Below the pieces are notes generated by a model. It made no database searches. It saw only the letters and a list, made by a program, of their open reading frames with translations, and had not been told where the DNA came from. Position numbers and translations under genes: made by a program. Positions 22,534 to 34,134 of a DNA stretch of 64,000 nt are shown piece by piece. This DNA comes from Tipula vernalis (taxonomy: Eukaryota > Arthropoda > Insecta > Diptera > Tipulidae), in NCBI GenBank assembly GCA_958295665.1, contig OY282559.1:249980764-250044763 (forward strand), in the 5' to 3' direction. Within the stretch, counting starts at the first letter, position 1. Every line of letters starts with the position of its first letter.

Positions 22534-23097
22534 ATGGATAGTGTTGTATTTGTGATGACGGTTATAGATTAGGAAACAAATGAGCGTAGTGAGCGAAACA
22601 GGTGTCTCAAAGCAGAAAGAAGGTTTTTCAGAAACAGCTGTGATCCTTTAGTTAGATGACATAGCGTAAGTAAAATATTTCACCTAATAAATAATAATTT
22701 TTTCAGGTTCACTAAAAATGTTCGGCTCAATAAATTAAGTTTCAAATATGTTTTGGAGGTACCTGATTCTGAGTTATCTCCGATGATCAAGACATATGCT
22801 TTAATGCCGACAAAACCATTCTGCTTTGCTTGCAATAGTGTTGGCAAGGACTTTGAAATAGCAATGGCGCAATCTAAGATTTCTAAAGTTGTAGCCGAAA
22901 CTTTGTACGCATTACAAAAACGATTATGTTCAATATGGATCAAACTGGAAATGGCCAATGAAGATAAACGAAAGGCAAAATTAGATTTTTTCCGACGAAC
23001 CGCATTCCCAGGAGTAATGATGTGTGTAGACGGTACTCATATTCAAATATTTCAACCCAAAAATAAACATTTATATTACAACCGGAAAGGATTTTAA
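22534..23097 (+). pseudogene. PIF/Harbinger transposase, truncated
   Basis: Exon 1 starts at ATG 22534 and includes AERRFFRNSCDPLV, but has stops at 22570 and 22654. A candidate intron GTAAGT...TTTTTTCAG spans 22666-22706 (41 bases, short). Exon 2 is open to 23094 and contains VGTCFEIA-like VGKDFEIAMAQSKISKVV, FPGVMMCVDGTHIQI (first catalytic Asp) and YYNRKGF. Homology stops right after NRKGF, before the second Asp and Glu. Harbinger transposases are DDE nucleases of about 350-400 residues, so half is missing. A minus-strand frame at 22680-22958 is a shadow. Confidence 0.85.
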
Positions 23098-24080
23098 TTT
23101 TATGACAATAAGTCTAATAATTAGCTACACAGTAAAAAATTTCCGTTGAATTTTACAAGAATTTTCAAGTGGGCAAAACGGCCGTAGTTCATGTAAAATT
23201 AAAGCGGTTGAAAAATACATTCCAGATTGAAAAATAAGTGCAATAAAAATTAAATTCACAAGGTAAGTCATGTAAAAGTTTATCTAAAAAAACTTGTAAT
23301 TTTACATGAATAATTAGCTATGTGAACAAAAGCTCGTACTTTTTTGAATGCATTGTTGCGTACTTTTAAAAGCTTGTACTGTAATTTCTAATCATTTTGC
23401 ATGAAATATATGGTAATATTAAAAATTAAAATCACCCATCTAAATGAAACGCAATCGTTACAAAATTTTTTTTTATTTAATTAATTCTTATTTATTTATT
23501 TTAATTACACATTAAATTTATTCTTAATTATAATGAGTAAAATCATGAATTACCTAATTCAATTGTTAATATAAATAAAATAAAATAAAATACCTTAAAA
23601 ATGATAAAACACATAATTCTGTCTTCCGAATGGTATGAATAATTGCGGTAAAATTCAGTACATTTACTTATAGCTAATATTAATTTACTAATTTACAAAA
23701 ATTTTTTTAAAAAGTTTACTACTTTAGATTTAAAAATTCATTTTTTTCTTGCTTGAACGGGCAAGATTGTGATAATTCCGTTGGATACTGAATATTGAAT
23801 ACATAAAAAACAGCAATTGAGAGAAGTACAGCCATCTTAACTGAGCCGCATTTCGAATCAAATAATTGCTTCTCAACATAAAAATATATAATTTTATTAT
23901 TTTCAAGTTGATCTACAACGAAAAATATAATATCAGTATTAGAAGAGTATTATAATATTAAGTAGGTAATAAATAATTACCAATAACTGCAAAGAATGAC
24001 GTCGAAATAGATACTTCTATGTCATTTACTGATGATTCATACTGAAAAATATTAAAAAAATAATGTTGGTTTTAATTTAA
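23098..24080. other. AT-rich DNA with recurrent TTTTACATG/CATGTAAAA motifs
   Basis: Between the truncated transposase and the next gene, GAATTTTACA and CATGTAAAA-type motifs recur (23142, 23199, 23270, 23295). Similar motifs recur at 29170-29340 beyond the other end of the inner element. These could be subterminal repeats of the inner element. No gene seen here. Confidence 0.4.
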
Positions 24081-24082
24081 TC

Positions 24083-25351
24083 CTAAGAAGTCAAGTTTAA
24101 TAATTGTAAGCATACAGCAAATTTTTTCATAAGAATATCAATTTCATTAAAATATGCGGTGATGATTTTTAAAATTTGTATATCCTCATCTGGTTCATCT
24201 TCTAATGACAAATTCTTCAGCTTATTACCAAACAGTAACAGCTTTTGTTTTATTGAACCCCATTTATTATCAAACAACGTATCGTCTATGTTCATTAATT
24301 CGGAAAAGTGTGCTAATAAGCACTTATGTGATAATAGATGTGGCCACTGATCTGCTACCTCTCTTATACTAGGGTTTTCATTTAAAAAACTCCATTGATG
24401 ATTAAAAGTAGATTTAAATTTTTGAAAAATTTCATTTTTTAATTCGTCGTTGTTAATTTCTCTTCCATAATTTTCTTTTAACCATATTCGTTTCTCGTCA
24501 GCTTCATTATCTAGCAGTTGTTCATCGTTAATTTTTTCAAAAAAAAATCGGCACTCCTTCTGATATGTTTATCTTTCTTTTCAAGCTTGGTGTGGCGATG
24601 GACAAGTCCGAATTTCGGTTTAAATAATTGTTATGGTTAACTAACTTAGTAGCCAGTGTAATTGGTTCCTTGCAAATTAATTTTTAGCTTTTACGACGCA
24701 CATCATTGTTCACGCAGTGAATGAAGTCATTGAATAGTTTTCCCAGTGGTTTACCCTGATTTAGCAGTTCTACTATTTCGTCCGGCATTTTATTGATGGG
24801 TAATGTATAGTCGCAAAACAATTTCTCTGCCTGCTTTACTCCAATACCAGTTGAATTTTGTGAATTATCAGAATTAAAAGAGGTGACTCTTACTCGACAT
24901 GGAAATTGTGGAACTAATGGGACTATCTGGGGATATAATATCCTCATTGGTTGTAATCCACGTAATTATATTTTTTCCAGAATTTTCTGGTATTTGTTCA
25001 TCAAAGGCTGATGTAATACCCGATGACGTTGATGGCGCTGGCACCCATGTGGAAGAGTTTTCTATTAATTGTAATATTTCATTTTTTTTACAAAAATATT
25101 CGAGCACTTAAAGGTAACCAATTTCGGTACCATCAGTTTATAAGACTAGTTTTGATCCTGGTATTCCTGCTGCATTAGCTAAAATTGAAATTTGCGAAAG
25201 TTATAATAAAATTTTAAAATTAAAATGTTAAGCCAACTTACCCTCTTCAATCATATTTTCAATATTTCCATTAAAAATCAAACATTTTTTTGTTAGTCGA
25301 TCCCGATCCCAAATTTTCACGAAGAGCCGTTGTTGTGAATGCGTATATGTT
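24083..25351 (-). pseudogene. Second gene of inner element, CIDE-N-like N-terminus
   Basis: A first exon at 25351-25246 is fully open (HSQQRLFVKIWDRDRLTKK, FNGNIENMIEEG). It is bounded by acceptor TTTGTTACAG and donor GGTAAGTTGG. After an intron ending CAATTTTAG, the next exon gives GIPGSKLVL-stop-TDGTEIG. This resembles the CIDE-N/DFF-type pattern 'LVLE.DGTE.D' (family knowledge; low certainty). Downstream frames (25107-24874, 24947-24684, then to 24083) carry a Ser/Pro-rich spacer, LFCDYTLPINKMPDEIVELL, and an Asp/Glu-rich helical C-terminus (SIREVADQWPHLLSHKCLLA). Stops and frameshifts interrupt it. It lies 3' of the zinc-finger DDE gene on the same strand, as if both belong to one element. 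Function unknown. Confidence 0.55.
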
Positions 25352-25371
25352 CTGTAACAAACAATAAATAC

Positions 25372-28086
25372 GTTTTTGATTAGTACTTATAATTATACCA
25401 GATTTTTATTTATAAGGAACATACCAAATTATAGGTATAGCTGCTTGTAACGTGACATAAGAAGTCTCACCAATGTGGAAGGGAAGAAAGGGAAACGGAG
25501 AGGACAGGTTATAAAAATGAACGAAATGTAAATTGGCATTCGAATCAGTAATTTCAAATAAACCTATCTTATAGTTGAACATCATTTTAAAATAGTTTCC
25601 TATAAATGCTACTTTAGAAAACTTAATATTAGCTAATATGTTTTTTATGTTTAAACATATATCGTAACCGTTTTCAACATTGGAAATTGCAACTGATTGT
25701 CCAGAGAAATATTTTATGTTTTTGTATGTTAATTTATTGGCCTGATATACAAATATTTTTGGGACACTTAATGAAAAATTTCCAGGTTCTAATCGCATAA
25801 ATTGTGTTTTGATATTATTAGTTGAGAAACGCGTTTTGAAAAGAGTCGCTCTGTCATTGTTTTTAACAAGTTGACGCGATTTTGATGCTATTGACTTTCA
25901 CGTCAATTGGACGTTTTTTTTCCTGAAAATTATTTCTCGTGAACTAATTTTTTTATTTTTTTTTTTTGTTAACTGTAATTTACATATTTGTTTGTGCACC
26001 AAATGCAATAAAGCTACGATATCCTAACCGCATCATCGGAAAAAGATATTAACCGAAAAAAAACATTCATTCAGTTCGGTCTCAGATTAAGTTTTGGAAA
26101 ATAAAGAAGTCATAATCGGAGGCTCCCTGCTGATCGAGTGATACCAAAAGAAAGACCAGGCGAATTTGACCAATTGATGGATGGAAATGAAGCACCTGCT
26201 GACAGATGCATTTGCTGTTTTTAAATAAATAAATCGTAAGTTTTTGACATGCTGTATTGTGAATGAGCTTTAGCTCAAAATAGAGTGTGCTAAAATCTTA
26301 ATAAATTTCTATGTAAATAAATAAACAAATAAATATTTGCTTAAAATGCTGATGTTTGCTTTTAAAACGAACGGTGGAAAATTTAACTAAAGGACCAAAT
26401 AGTTTTAACAGCTCACCATAGTGTTGCATGAAATGATGCTTGGGTCTAAGAGTTACATTTGGAAATAGTAATACTGCTCACATGGAAATATTGTGGGTTG
26501 CTCACATGGAAATATTTCAAGCGATTAAAACAAGAGTTATGTTTAATTCCGTTGACAGAATCATGAAATTCCAAGTTTCGAACATCCGCAATGTAAGAGG
26601 TTTTTGTTCTTACTCTGTAGAACTGAAGTTTTCCAAAAATCCTCCGATTTGATGAGCCCCCAAATTATCAGCACAAATTGCAATTAGAGAACCTGTTATG
26701 TATCCGATCTCCTCATCAAACACTGTTTCTAGTTTGCTTAAATCTGATAAAAGTTTGTCAAAAATTTTATCGAATCCAAATGTCTTTACATGAGATTCTG
26801 TGCTTAGCAAAGCTAGCATGATGTTATTGATTTTGGATCTATTATGACCATCTAAATTTCCTATCAAAAAATAAACTGCCAAAACTTTGTGTTTACTTTT
26901 AGCAGACCCTAAAGGATTGCAAACTTCAAATGCATCTGCATAAAATATTAGTTCAATTCGTTTTTGTTGATAAAAAAATCTATTAGTTTGGTATATAAAT
27001 CCATCAGTATAATCGTAAAATTTGGAGTAATTTCTTTCTTGAGCTGTACTCGTATAGAACTGAGAAACAATTTGGCGGTCTTTGAATAGTTGGTTTAGTG
27101 TTTCGATAACTGGAATACAATAATAAAAACAAGATTTGTGGTGGTTATTTATACCTAATAAAATGTTTATGGGTTTAACGTAATAATCAGATGTCAATTT
27201 TTTTGCTCGTTTATAAGTCGACAGTTAATTATCCGAAATTAAATTTATTTGAGGAAGAACTGCCGCTAACACTTTACTTTTCAATTCATTTTGCTCGTTA
27301 TGCGGACTAAAAATATTATCGATGGATTCGCGAACATTGGTTTCAAGAAAATTTGAACAAAGTGAAAAATTATCTGTGATTTTGGAAATTATTCGTTCTG
27401 GTATATTATGCTCGCTTTCCAAATTAATTAGCAATTGTTCAGTAACATTTGGAATATTAATATAATTTGTGCCCTCATATTCAGGAAACTTTCTAAAATC
27501 ATTTATAACATTCTCATTCTCTCCCTCATGTATCGGTAGGTTCTCGGACAAAAAGTTATTTTTCTCATTAAATGTAACTGGATTGTTCAAATCAGAAGTA
27601 CATATAAGTTGGCGATTCTGTAATTTGTTTAACAAGAATTTGACTTTATGAGCACTGTTGATATGGTTTCTGAAAGTGTTTAAGTTCTTAAATATTTTCA
27701 AACATCCATTAAGGGGACATTTAATGACACAAGTTAGAGAAAGTCGTAGGTGCTTTAATAAATGGTGTAGTAATTGTTCTACTACAAAAGTTTTGAAGGA
27801 GCTTTTTTTAATTTGACATACTAAATTTCTTTGATTATGTGTTAGTTTCTTGGTATTTTTACGATGGATTTTATAATAATGAGAAGCAAAACTAACAAAT
27901 TTAGAATAAGTTCGATTACAATTATTAAATATGCATTTAAACACTACGTTAAATTCATTTTTATGAGATTTTAAATGGATAAAATATTTTTCTTCATCAA
28001 TACATGACGCTTCACAAATACCACAAATGAATATTTTTGTGTAATGAATCGAATTTAATTGGAAAATACCGGGCGTTGCAATTATC
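25372..28086 (-). pseudogene. C2H2 zinc-finger / DDE-like transposase of inner element
   Basis: An exon starting right after an acceptor AAATTTCAG (28087) is open from 28086 to 26610 except for one in-frame TAA at 27225. Residues 25-45 form CGICEASCIDEEKYFIHLKS+H, followed by C2H2-like CIFNNCNRTYSKF...H and CPLNGCLKIFKNL...H. The second half has PINILLGINNHHKSCFYY, YADAFEVCNPLGSAKSKHK and ICADNLGAHQIGGFLENF. Two Asp residues sit in DDE-like contexts. Past 26610 broken frames continue (VNGIKHNSCFN, YGELLKLFGPLVKFSTVRFK at about 26420-26350) and a C-terminal frame lies at 25798-25406. This multicopy family occurs widely in animals without a settled name, to my knowledge. It is probably the inner element's transposase. 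Confidence 0.65.
25860..26330. other. Unrelated insertion inside the transposase gene, origin unclear
   Basis: Between the RFKSKH-type block (about 26340) and the C-terminal frame (25798) lies sequence that does not fit the gene. On the plus strand 26100-26220 has balanced composition (GATCGAGTGATACCAAAAGA, TGATGGATGGAAATGAAGCA) and ends in TAAATAAATAAAT. It looks like the 3' end of a retroposed element, but the source is not identified. Confidence 0.35.
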
Positions 28087-28178
28087 TGAAATTTATTTTA
28101 TATTAATTTCTTAAATATTAATTTAAATTAATTTCGTTTTATTGTGTCTATAGAAGAACACATAAATCTCGTAATCTA

Positions 28179-28365
28179 CAGTGGTGTTCAATGAAATACC
28201 ACACTATGTAAATTTTCATTTTTCATAATTGTTTTCTTTATTTGAAGGTTTATATATACTCAATCTATAACTAAAAAAATATCATAGAAAATTGATAAAT
28301 ATTTTTTTATTATTAACAATTTCCAAATAAAATCCCCAACTGTGCTATTTCATTGAACACCACCG
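28179..28365. mobile_element. Tc1-type MITE, 187 bp, flanked by TA
   Basis: The left end CAGTGGTGTTCAATGAAATA is mirrored at the right end as TATTTCATTGAACACCACCG. TA flanks both sides (28177-28178, 28366-28367), as expected for Tc1/mariner target duplication. It has no coding capacity. It sits in the presumed first intron or 5' flank of the zinc-finger transposase gene. Confidence 0.9.
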
Positions 28366-28753
28366 TATATCCGTTCACCCCGTTGACTTCATATATTTTA
28401 TACGAATAGAAAGAACGATTTTTTGATCTACTGCGATTTTTTTTAATAAACTTTTTGATTTTAAAATAATTTTTTGAAGAACAAAAGGGATAGTTTAGTT
28501 ATAAAATGGTTTAAATATAATTATTTATGAATTGTTAACCCAAAAATTGCCGACATTTTTATTTATTTCTATCAAATTTAACTATGTTCAACCGGGTGAA
28601 GGATTAAAACAAACTATAACCTATTCTCAACACTTTCACTTCAAAAATTATGCACAAAAATGTTTATAATTGTAGCCATTCTCACTAAAATGTATCATGT
28701 ATGTATTTATACTATTTATTCATGAACAAAATTTTTATTTAATATATAAATAC

Positions 28754-29009
28754 CTGGGGGCCTATTCTCGAATTTCACATCCATTTTCCACATGTGGACA
28801 TCTGTCAAAGTTGTCAAAAAATGGTTCGAAAATTGTAATTCGTATATAAAACACATGCGGCATTGACATTTTCCTATATGAGGAATTTTTCCACATGCTT
28901 ATACCCATTCGGAAATATTCCCTTAGTACCGAAAAAACTCAATTTTTATGAGTTTTGACAGATGTCCACATGTGGAAAATGGATGTGGAATTCGAGAATA
29001 GGCCCCCAG
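28754..29009. mobile_element. MITE with about 55-bp near-perfect TIRs (GGGGGCCTATTCTCG ends)
   Basis: The left end CTGGGGGCCTATTCTCGAAT, then CACATCCATTTTCCACATGT and GGACATCTGTCAAA, is mirrored at the right end (TTTGACAGATGTCCACATGT, GGAAAATGGATGTGGAATTC, GAGAATAGGCCCCCAG). The total is about 256 bases. The arms differ at only one or two positions, so this insertion is young relative to its surroundings. No ORF. No clear target duplication, though ATA lies close on both sides. Confidence 0.93.
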
Positions 29010-29519
29010 AATATAATTTTTTTCATGTTAAATTTTACCACGTCTGATATATTTCGACCAAACTCTTTGAAATATTTCCATACAATGAGATAAACAACTA
29101 AACACGAAACGAATGTTTCCGAATCGTGAACAGTTATTTTTTTAATTTCTTTTCACGTAATTTAGATTAGTCATGGAATTTTACATGAAACTGTAAGTTT
29201 TTAAGCTATTTTATCTCTTAAGTTTATTTTGGTGAAGTGAATGTAATATAATGATTTAGCATGTAACATTTAATGAAGCTCTGACATTTTTACAATGTTA
29301 TCTGAATTTTACAGGAATCGGTGAATTTTACAATACATGAAAAGATAAATACTTTCAAAATGTAATATTCCAATTAACCTTACAAATTACGTTACAAAGG
29401 AATTAAATTTAGTATTTTTGAAAATTAGTATTTTTTTATTAATATATCAATAAATCTAAGCCTTAAAAATAGCATTCATGATTTTTAAACATGTTTCGCT
29501 CTATTTTAACTTTCTTTCT

Positions 29520-29758
29520 TACATTGCCTGAATTTTCAATTTTTCAGCGTCACACAATCGATCAATTCCCCGATAAACCCTTTTGAGGTTTGATACCATT
29601 ACCACGTCATGTGCCTCTTGTTTTTTGAAAACGTTCGACAGATTTTCAAAAAAATCCTTTTGCAGATTAATTTGATTTTTAAATAGATCAATCATTTCGT
29701 CTTTTCTGTTTCTATGTACTTCTGGAGGGCATGTGAGAATGTCAAAAGCGTATTGTAT
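29520..29758 (-). pseudogene. Exon of possible Harbinger partner protein (Myb/SANT-like)
   Basis: On the minus strand about 75 codons are open between 29746 and 29527: AFDILTCPPEVHRNRKDEMI, DLFKNQINLQKDFFENLSN, EAHDVVMVSNLKRVYRGIDR, ending in TAA. Upstream, a TAG acceptor-like site is followed directly by a TAA in this frame, so the exon edge is unclear. Its charged, helical nature and place at the far end of a Harbinger-like block fit the C-terminus of the DNA-binding partner gene that Harbinger elements encode. That assignment is inference. Confidence 0.45.
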
Positions 29759-30818
29759 TTACTAACAGAAATTTTCTTTTTATACACAAAATCAAAACAA
29801 AACCATAAAATGTTTTTTATAGTTTACTCTAAAAGCTAAAATAAAAAATAATAAACAAATAAAAAAGAAAGAGACATAAAATCTAATAAAAATATTTGCT
29901 TATACAATAAAGAAGTTGAACCACCATTATCTTTCATATCGCATGCAAGTAGATTATTATCAATGGGAAATCAATCATCCCATTCAACAAAATTATAAAT
30001 ATTTCTTTTGTCTACAATAAAAGTTAATTTATTCGTCCAAAAACGGGTTTTCTTTACAATTCCGGCAAATTATTTTGTCGGAGAATTTTGTGTCAAATTC
30101 CTAAATTAATATTTTCCTTTCCTCCATTCTTCATGATAACAATTTCTGTAGGAATTGTATTTCGGAGTTAAAATTCCTACGCATAAGATTTTTCCTACAA
30201 AATAAGTTCTGTGGTACCAAATTCTCCTATAGGAATTTTTTCCTCCCCAAACACTCGCTCAATGCGTTTCCTTTTAATTTATTATAGGGAAAAACAAAAA
30301 TGTAGTTCTCATTTGTATTCAATCAAAGAGATGAGCGACCGAGCAACAAAAACACTTGTTTTAAAGCCTGTACTTTTCACACTTTTGTAGCAAAAAATAT
30401 GAAATACAACAGCATTGAGAAACAATAACATTTTTTGGTAATAAAAGGATTTTTATGTTCTATGTTCAGTAAAATATACCGATTTCCAGTTTTCATTCAG
30501 GAAAGCACAAGGTATCCACTAAAGCGCTTAAATCATAATAAAAGATTATAAATTTATTCTTTTCGCGCATTTAATATTAGGTTGGTGTAGGTTTTTAGGT
30601 GGAAAATACGTTGGTAGAAAAAACTTTACAATATTTATATCCGCTTTTTATTGCTTTTGGAATATTATTTGTTGAGGTGTGAATTTTTATTTTTATATTT
30701 TCAATTTGCGGATGTTTTACGTTAACTACCATTGCAAGATATGTACACATACATGTAACCTTGGCTAAGGTAATAACTCTAAATTTTGGATATTGAAATC
30801 TTATTTTTATATGACATA
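29759..30818. other. AT-rich flank of the nested block
   Basis: It contains the GTAGGAATT/AATTCCTAC palindromic motifs at 30148-30240 described above. The minus frame at 30595-30849 has no domain and overlaps the Tc1 TIR. Confidence 0.45.
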
Positions 30819-32425
30819 CAGTGCTGGCAAAAAAAAATTGGGCAAACATATTTTATTACGAATTGGAGTCTTTTTTTACTAAAATTACAAAACTTTTGCA
30901 AGCACATCTTTTTTTGCTAAAATTACAAAACTTTTGCAATTGACTTAATGTTTTATTTTAAATACATTTATGACTGATTTAAGGGGCAAAATTGATAAAT
31001 TGGAAGTAATGGAATAAAATAAATACTTTTTTTGTATTTTATTGGTTTGTGGAAATTCTCCTTGGAAGTTCTTGGCCGTAATTAGGGTGTAGATGTTTTA
31101 TTGCCTGCAAGGTATTTTATTGAGTATAAATAGTGCATATTTTGTCAGATTAAGTTATTCTGTAGGTGATCCTAGTTAAATAAAGAATAAAATGCAATTT
31201 TAGTTAAAAAAATGGGAAAAGTTAGTGAGCAGTGTAAAAGCAATATGTTGATTTTGGCGCGAGAAAATCTAACAACGCGTGAAGCAGCAGAAAGATTAAA
31301 CATTCCTAAAAGTACTGTCGCGTGGAATATTTAAAAAAATGCGAGAGATGGGCAGTACACAAAGAAAGAAAGGCTCTGGAAGGCCCAGAAAGACAACGCC
31401 AGTGGAAGATCATTTTTTAATATTATAATTTCGTCGGAACCGTTTTAAACTTCATCGGACATAAGAGGGGATCTTGAGCGAGCAACGGTAAAATAAATTT
31501 CAGCCAGCTTAGTGAGAAAAAGACTTGTTAAAGCTGGTTTGAGAGCACTTAAACCAGTCCAGAAGCCTGAGTTCACATTACGAGTGAAAAAAAAACGTTT
31601 TTTGATTTGATTTTCTCCGATAAATCAAAATTTAAGCTGCTTGTTGGAGATGGAAGAATTCTCATAAGGAGAGAATCTCGCGAGAGGATTAGCACCGAAT
31701 GTCTCTTAAGACTTCCATCGAAAAATGAAGGAGTTATGGTCTGGGGATGCTTTTCGGGAAACCAAACCGGTCGATTGAGCTTCCTTAGTTCCAAAATTAC
31801 AGCAGCTGTTTATCTGCAGGTCCTACATAACGTATTTGAGCCTTCTGTGTTAAATCTTTTTGGCGAGACTTGCACATTTATTTTTCAACAAGACAGCGCT
31901 CCGGCTTTCAGATAAACATAAATAATTTGTTAAACACTTTTTTTTTATCTCTTCATTTAAAGGTAAAAATGTACTTCGCAGAAAAAAATATCGATGTGCT
32001 GAGCTGGCCCCCATACAGTCCAGACTTAAATACCCTAGAAAATATTTGGTCTATAATGAAGCTAGAAGTATCAAGAAAGCGCCCAGAATCAATTCAAGCT
32101 TTAAAAAGTTTGTTGATAACGATTTGAGAATCCATACCTTCTACGAAAATGTATCAAATTCATAGAATCAGAGGTGTATCGCTGTAATAAAATCAAATGG
32201 CGGTCCAACAAAATAATAATATTAAAGATAGAATTTTGGATAACCTATTTTGAACATTTTGGCATTTTTCGGGGTTTCCCATAAATTGCAGGTAAATTTT
32301 TTTTTCTTCAATTAGGTCATAAATGAATCAATAAGCCAATTGCTTTCAAAAGTATTGTAATTTTTGCAAAAAAAAACTCCAATTTGTAATAAAATATGTT
32401 TGCCCAATTTTTTTTCCCAGCACTG
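30819..32425 (+). mobile_element. Tc1-like element, full length with intact-looking TIRs
   Basis: The ends are inverted repeats of about 50 bases: CAGTGCTGGCAAAAAAAAAT, TGGGCAAACATATTTTATTA and CGAATTGGAGT at the left, and their reverse complement with a few changes at 32374-32425. TA flanks both ends (30817-30818, 32426-32427). The length of 1,607 bases is the normal Tc1 size. The transposase gene inside is broken by frameshifts and stops. Confidence 0.95.
31212..32127 (+). pseudogene. Tc1-like transposase
   Basis: It starts at ATG 31212 with a helix-turn-helix (LTTREAAERLNIPKSTVAWN), then stops or shifts. GSGRPRKTTPVED (the GRPR hook) is in another frame at about 31375. The catalytic core appears in 31607-31915 with IFSDKSKF (first Asp; the usual neighbouring Glu is Lys), GVMVWGCFSGN and FIFQQDSAPAF (second Asp). 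The last part (31950-32127) has VLSWPPYSPDLNTLENIWS with the final Glu of DD34E. About 50 extra bases with a T9 run lie between the second Asp and the last block. All three acidic residues survive, but the frame is broken. Confidence 0.92.
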
Positions 32426-32427
32426 TA

Positions 32428-34134
32428 TATTTCAATGCACTTCAATGCACAATGCACTCTTATATAAGGAAATAAAATTTCGTATTGTTATTGTGGTTGT
32501 TGAATCTCAGCATATTTTTGCTGTTTTAACGATAAGTTTTTTTTAAATTAAATTGCGGTAAACATAGTTCATTAAAATAGCAAGCATGGTTGTTCAATAA
32601 TTTACTAAGGATGTTTCTTAAAATGGTACTTATTTCGTACTTATTGATTTATTTGACGCCATTGATTTTAGTTACTCATTTTGATAGCGACGTTGAAATA
32701 TTAGAAATTAAACAAATATTTGTTTAGTACTAAAACAATTACATGGATCAGCAAGGGTCAGGAATCCGAATCTGGTCACAGAATTGTCCTATCCCTTCAG
32801 GATTTCGAGCTATCCTAACCTAAAGTTGCAAAAAAAGGCTGTTTTTATGAGTTTTGAATATTTTACTGCATTGTTAGGGAATTTCAGTAGTAAAAGCCAA
32901 TTGTTCCATCGCAAAGTACCATTCATCTCCTCTCATTTCCAATTTTAAACGTATAAATATTTTTTTCTAAGTCTTTCTTGAAATCATCAAATTTGTTAAA
33001 AAAATCCCCTTGTAAAACATATTATTATTCTGGCTGATTGTCAATTTATAATTAGGAAGTCGATAATCTAGGGAATTCCATATTATTCTCTCAGTATCCC
33101 TTTGAGCTTTAAACAATATTAACCGGTTAATAAAAAAAAACTTATACCTATCAATTTGAAGTAACAAATCTTACGAATTTCAACGAAATTTTTCCTTACG
33201 GAAAATTTGACAGGTCGGTTAGCCAATCTGGAAGAGCTGGCAAATAATAACTACTGTCTTCGCTTACAATAGGTGTTTTATTCAAATAGAGCGCCTCACA
33301 ATTAGTTCCCACAAAAAGTAGATTGCGAATAATCGCAGAGGGAAATTTTTATTTCATGTTACTGTGTTAGTACATTTTTTATTGGTTTTATCAAATAATT
33401 TATGCCATTTTAGACATATGTATCTACATGTCAATAAAAAAATCATAATAAAAACAAAAAAGTATTCACGTAGCAAAAATATTTCAGTTTGCTCTGTTTA
33501 TTGCAGTATTGAAAATGTTCCTAAACAAAATATGGGAAAAAGTGAATCCAAAAATCACCGGTTTTCTCACTAAATAATTATTAATGATGAGAACATGCTG
33601 AATACAAAATTTCAAGATGAACATATGTTCGGTTTTTGAGATATGAGGGATTGAAGTTGTAATATGGAACATATCAAAAAATACATAGCTAAGGCAGAGA
33701 GAGCAGTCACGATATTCTTAGTAATTCAGAAGATTTATTAGTAGTAATTCAGAAGAGTCAAAAACATCCCCATATTAGGAAGAGTTATAGAATTTCAGAA
33801 TACCTGAACGCAAGTGTTGAGTAGGGCTTATACAAAGCAGTTAAGACTTACTCTTAAGGGAGTAAAAACCACCCCAATACAATACCACACTGCACAAAAT
33901 TTGTGCTAGCTGCAAGCTTTATTAATAGGAACGAGCCGGAATCATTTGAAACCGGAATTGTTATAAAGTACACGCCTCGGGTTTGAATAAAAAATAAAAC
34001 TGAGGAGAGAGTTATTCAAAAATATAGGAAATGCATTTTTTATCAGAGAACATGAATCTGAAATTACACCTAGAAAAAGGTGGAACTTGTGGTTAGGTTA
34101 ACCTGCCTCTGAAAACCAATCATAGATTCGACTA
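32428..34134. other. AT-rich DNA, no gene recognised
   Basis: Scattered short frames have no domain. The sequence TAGTAATTCAGAAGA is repeated at 33718 and 33740. Confidence 0.5.

Larger units (their letters stand above)
22040..30245. mobile_element. Nested block: candidate PIF/Harbinger element enclosing a second element
   Basis: The two flanks carry related motifs in opposite orientation: ACAGAACTT with nearby AGGAATTT/GTAGGAATT palindromes at 22047-22140 and AAGTTCTGT with CCTATAGGAATTTTT at 30205-30240. Near the left flank is a Harbinger transposase fragment (plus). Near the right flank is a minus-strand exon that could be the second, Myb/SANT-like Harbinger gene. The intervening 23.1-29.4 kb contains an unrelated two-gene element and two MITEs. 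The outer ends and target duplication are not proven; the enclosing relationship is inference. Confidence 0.5.
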
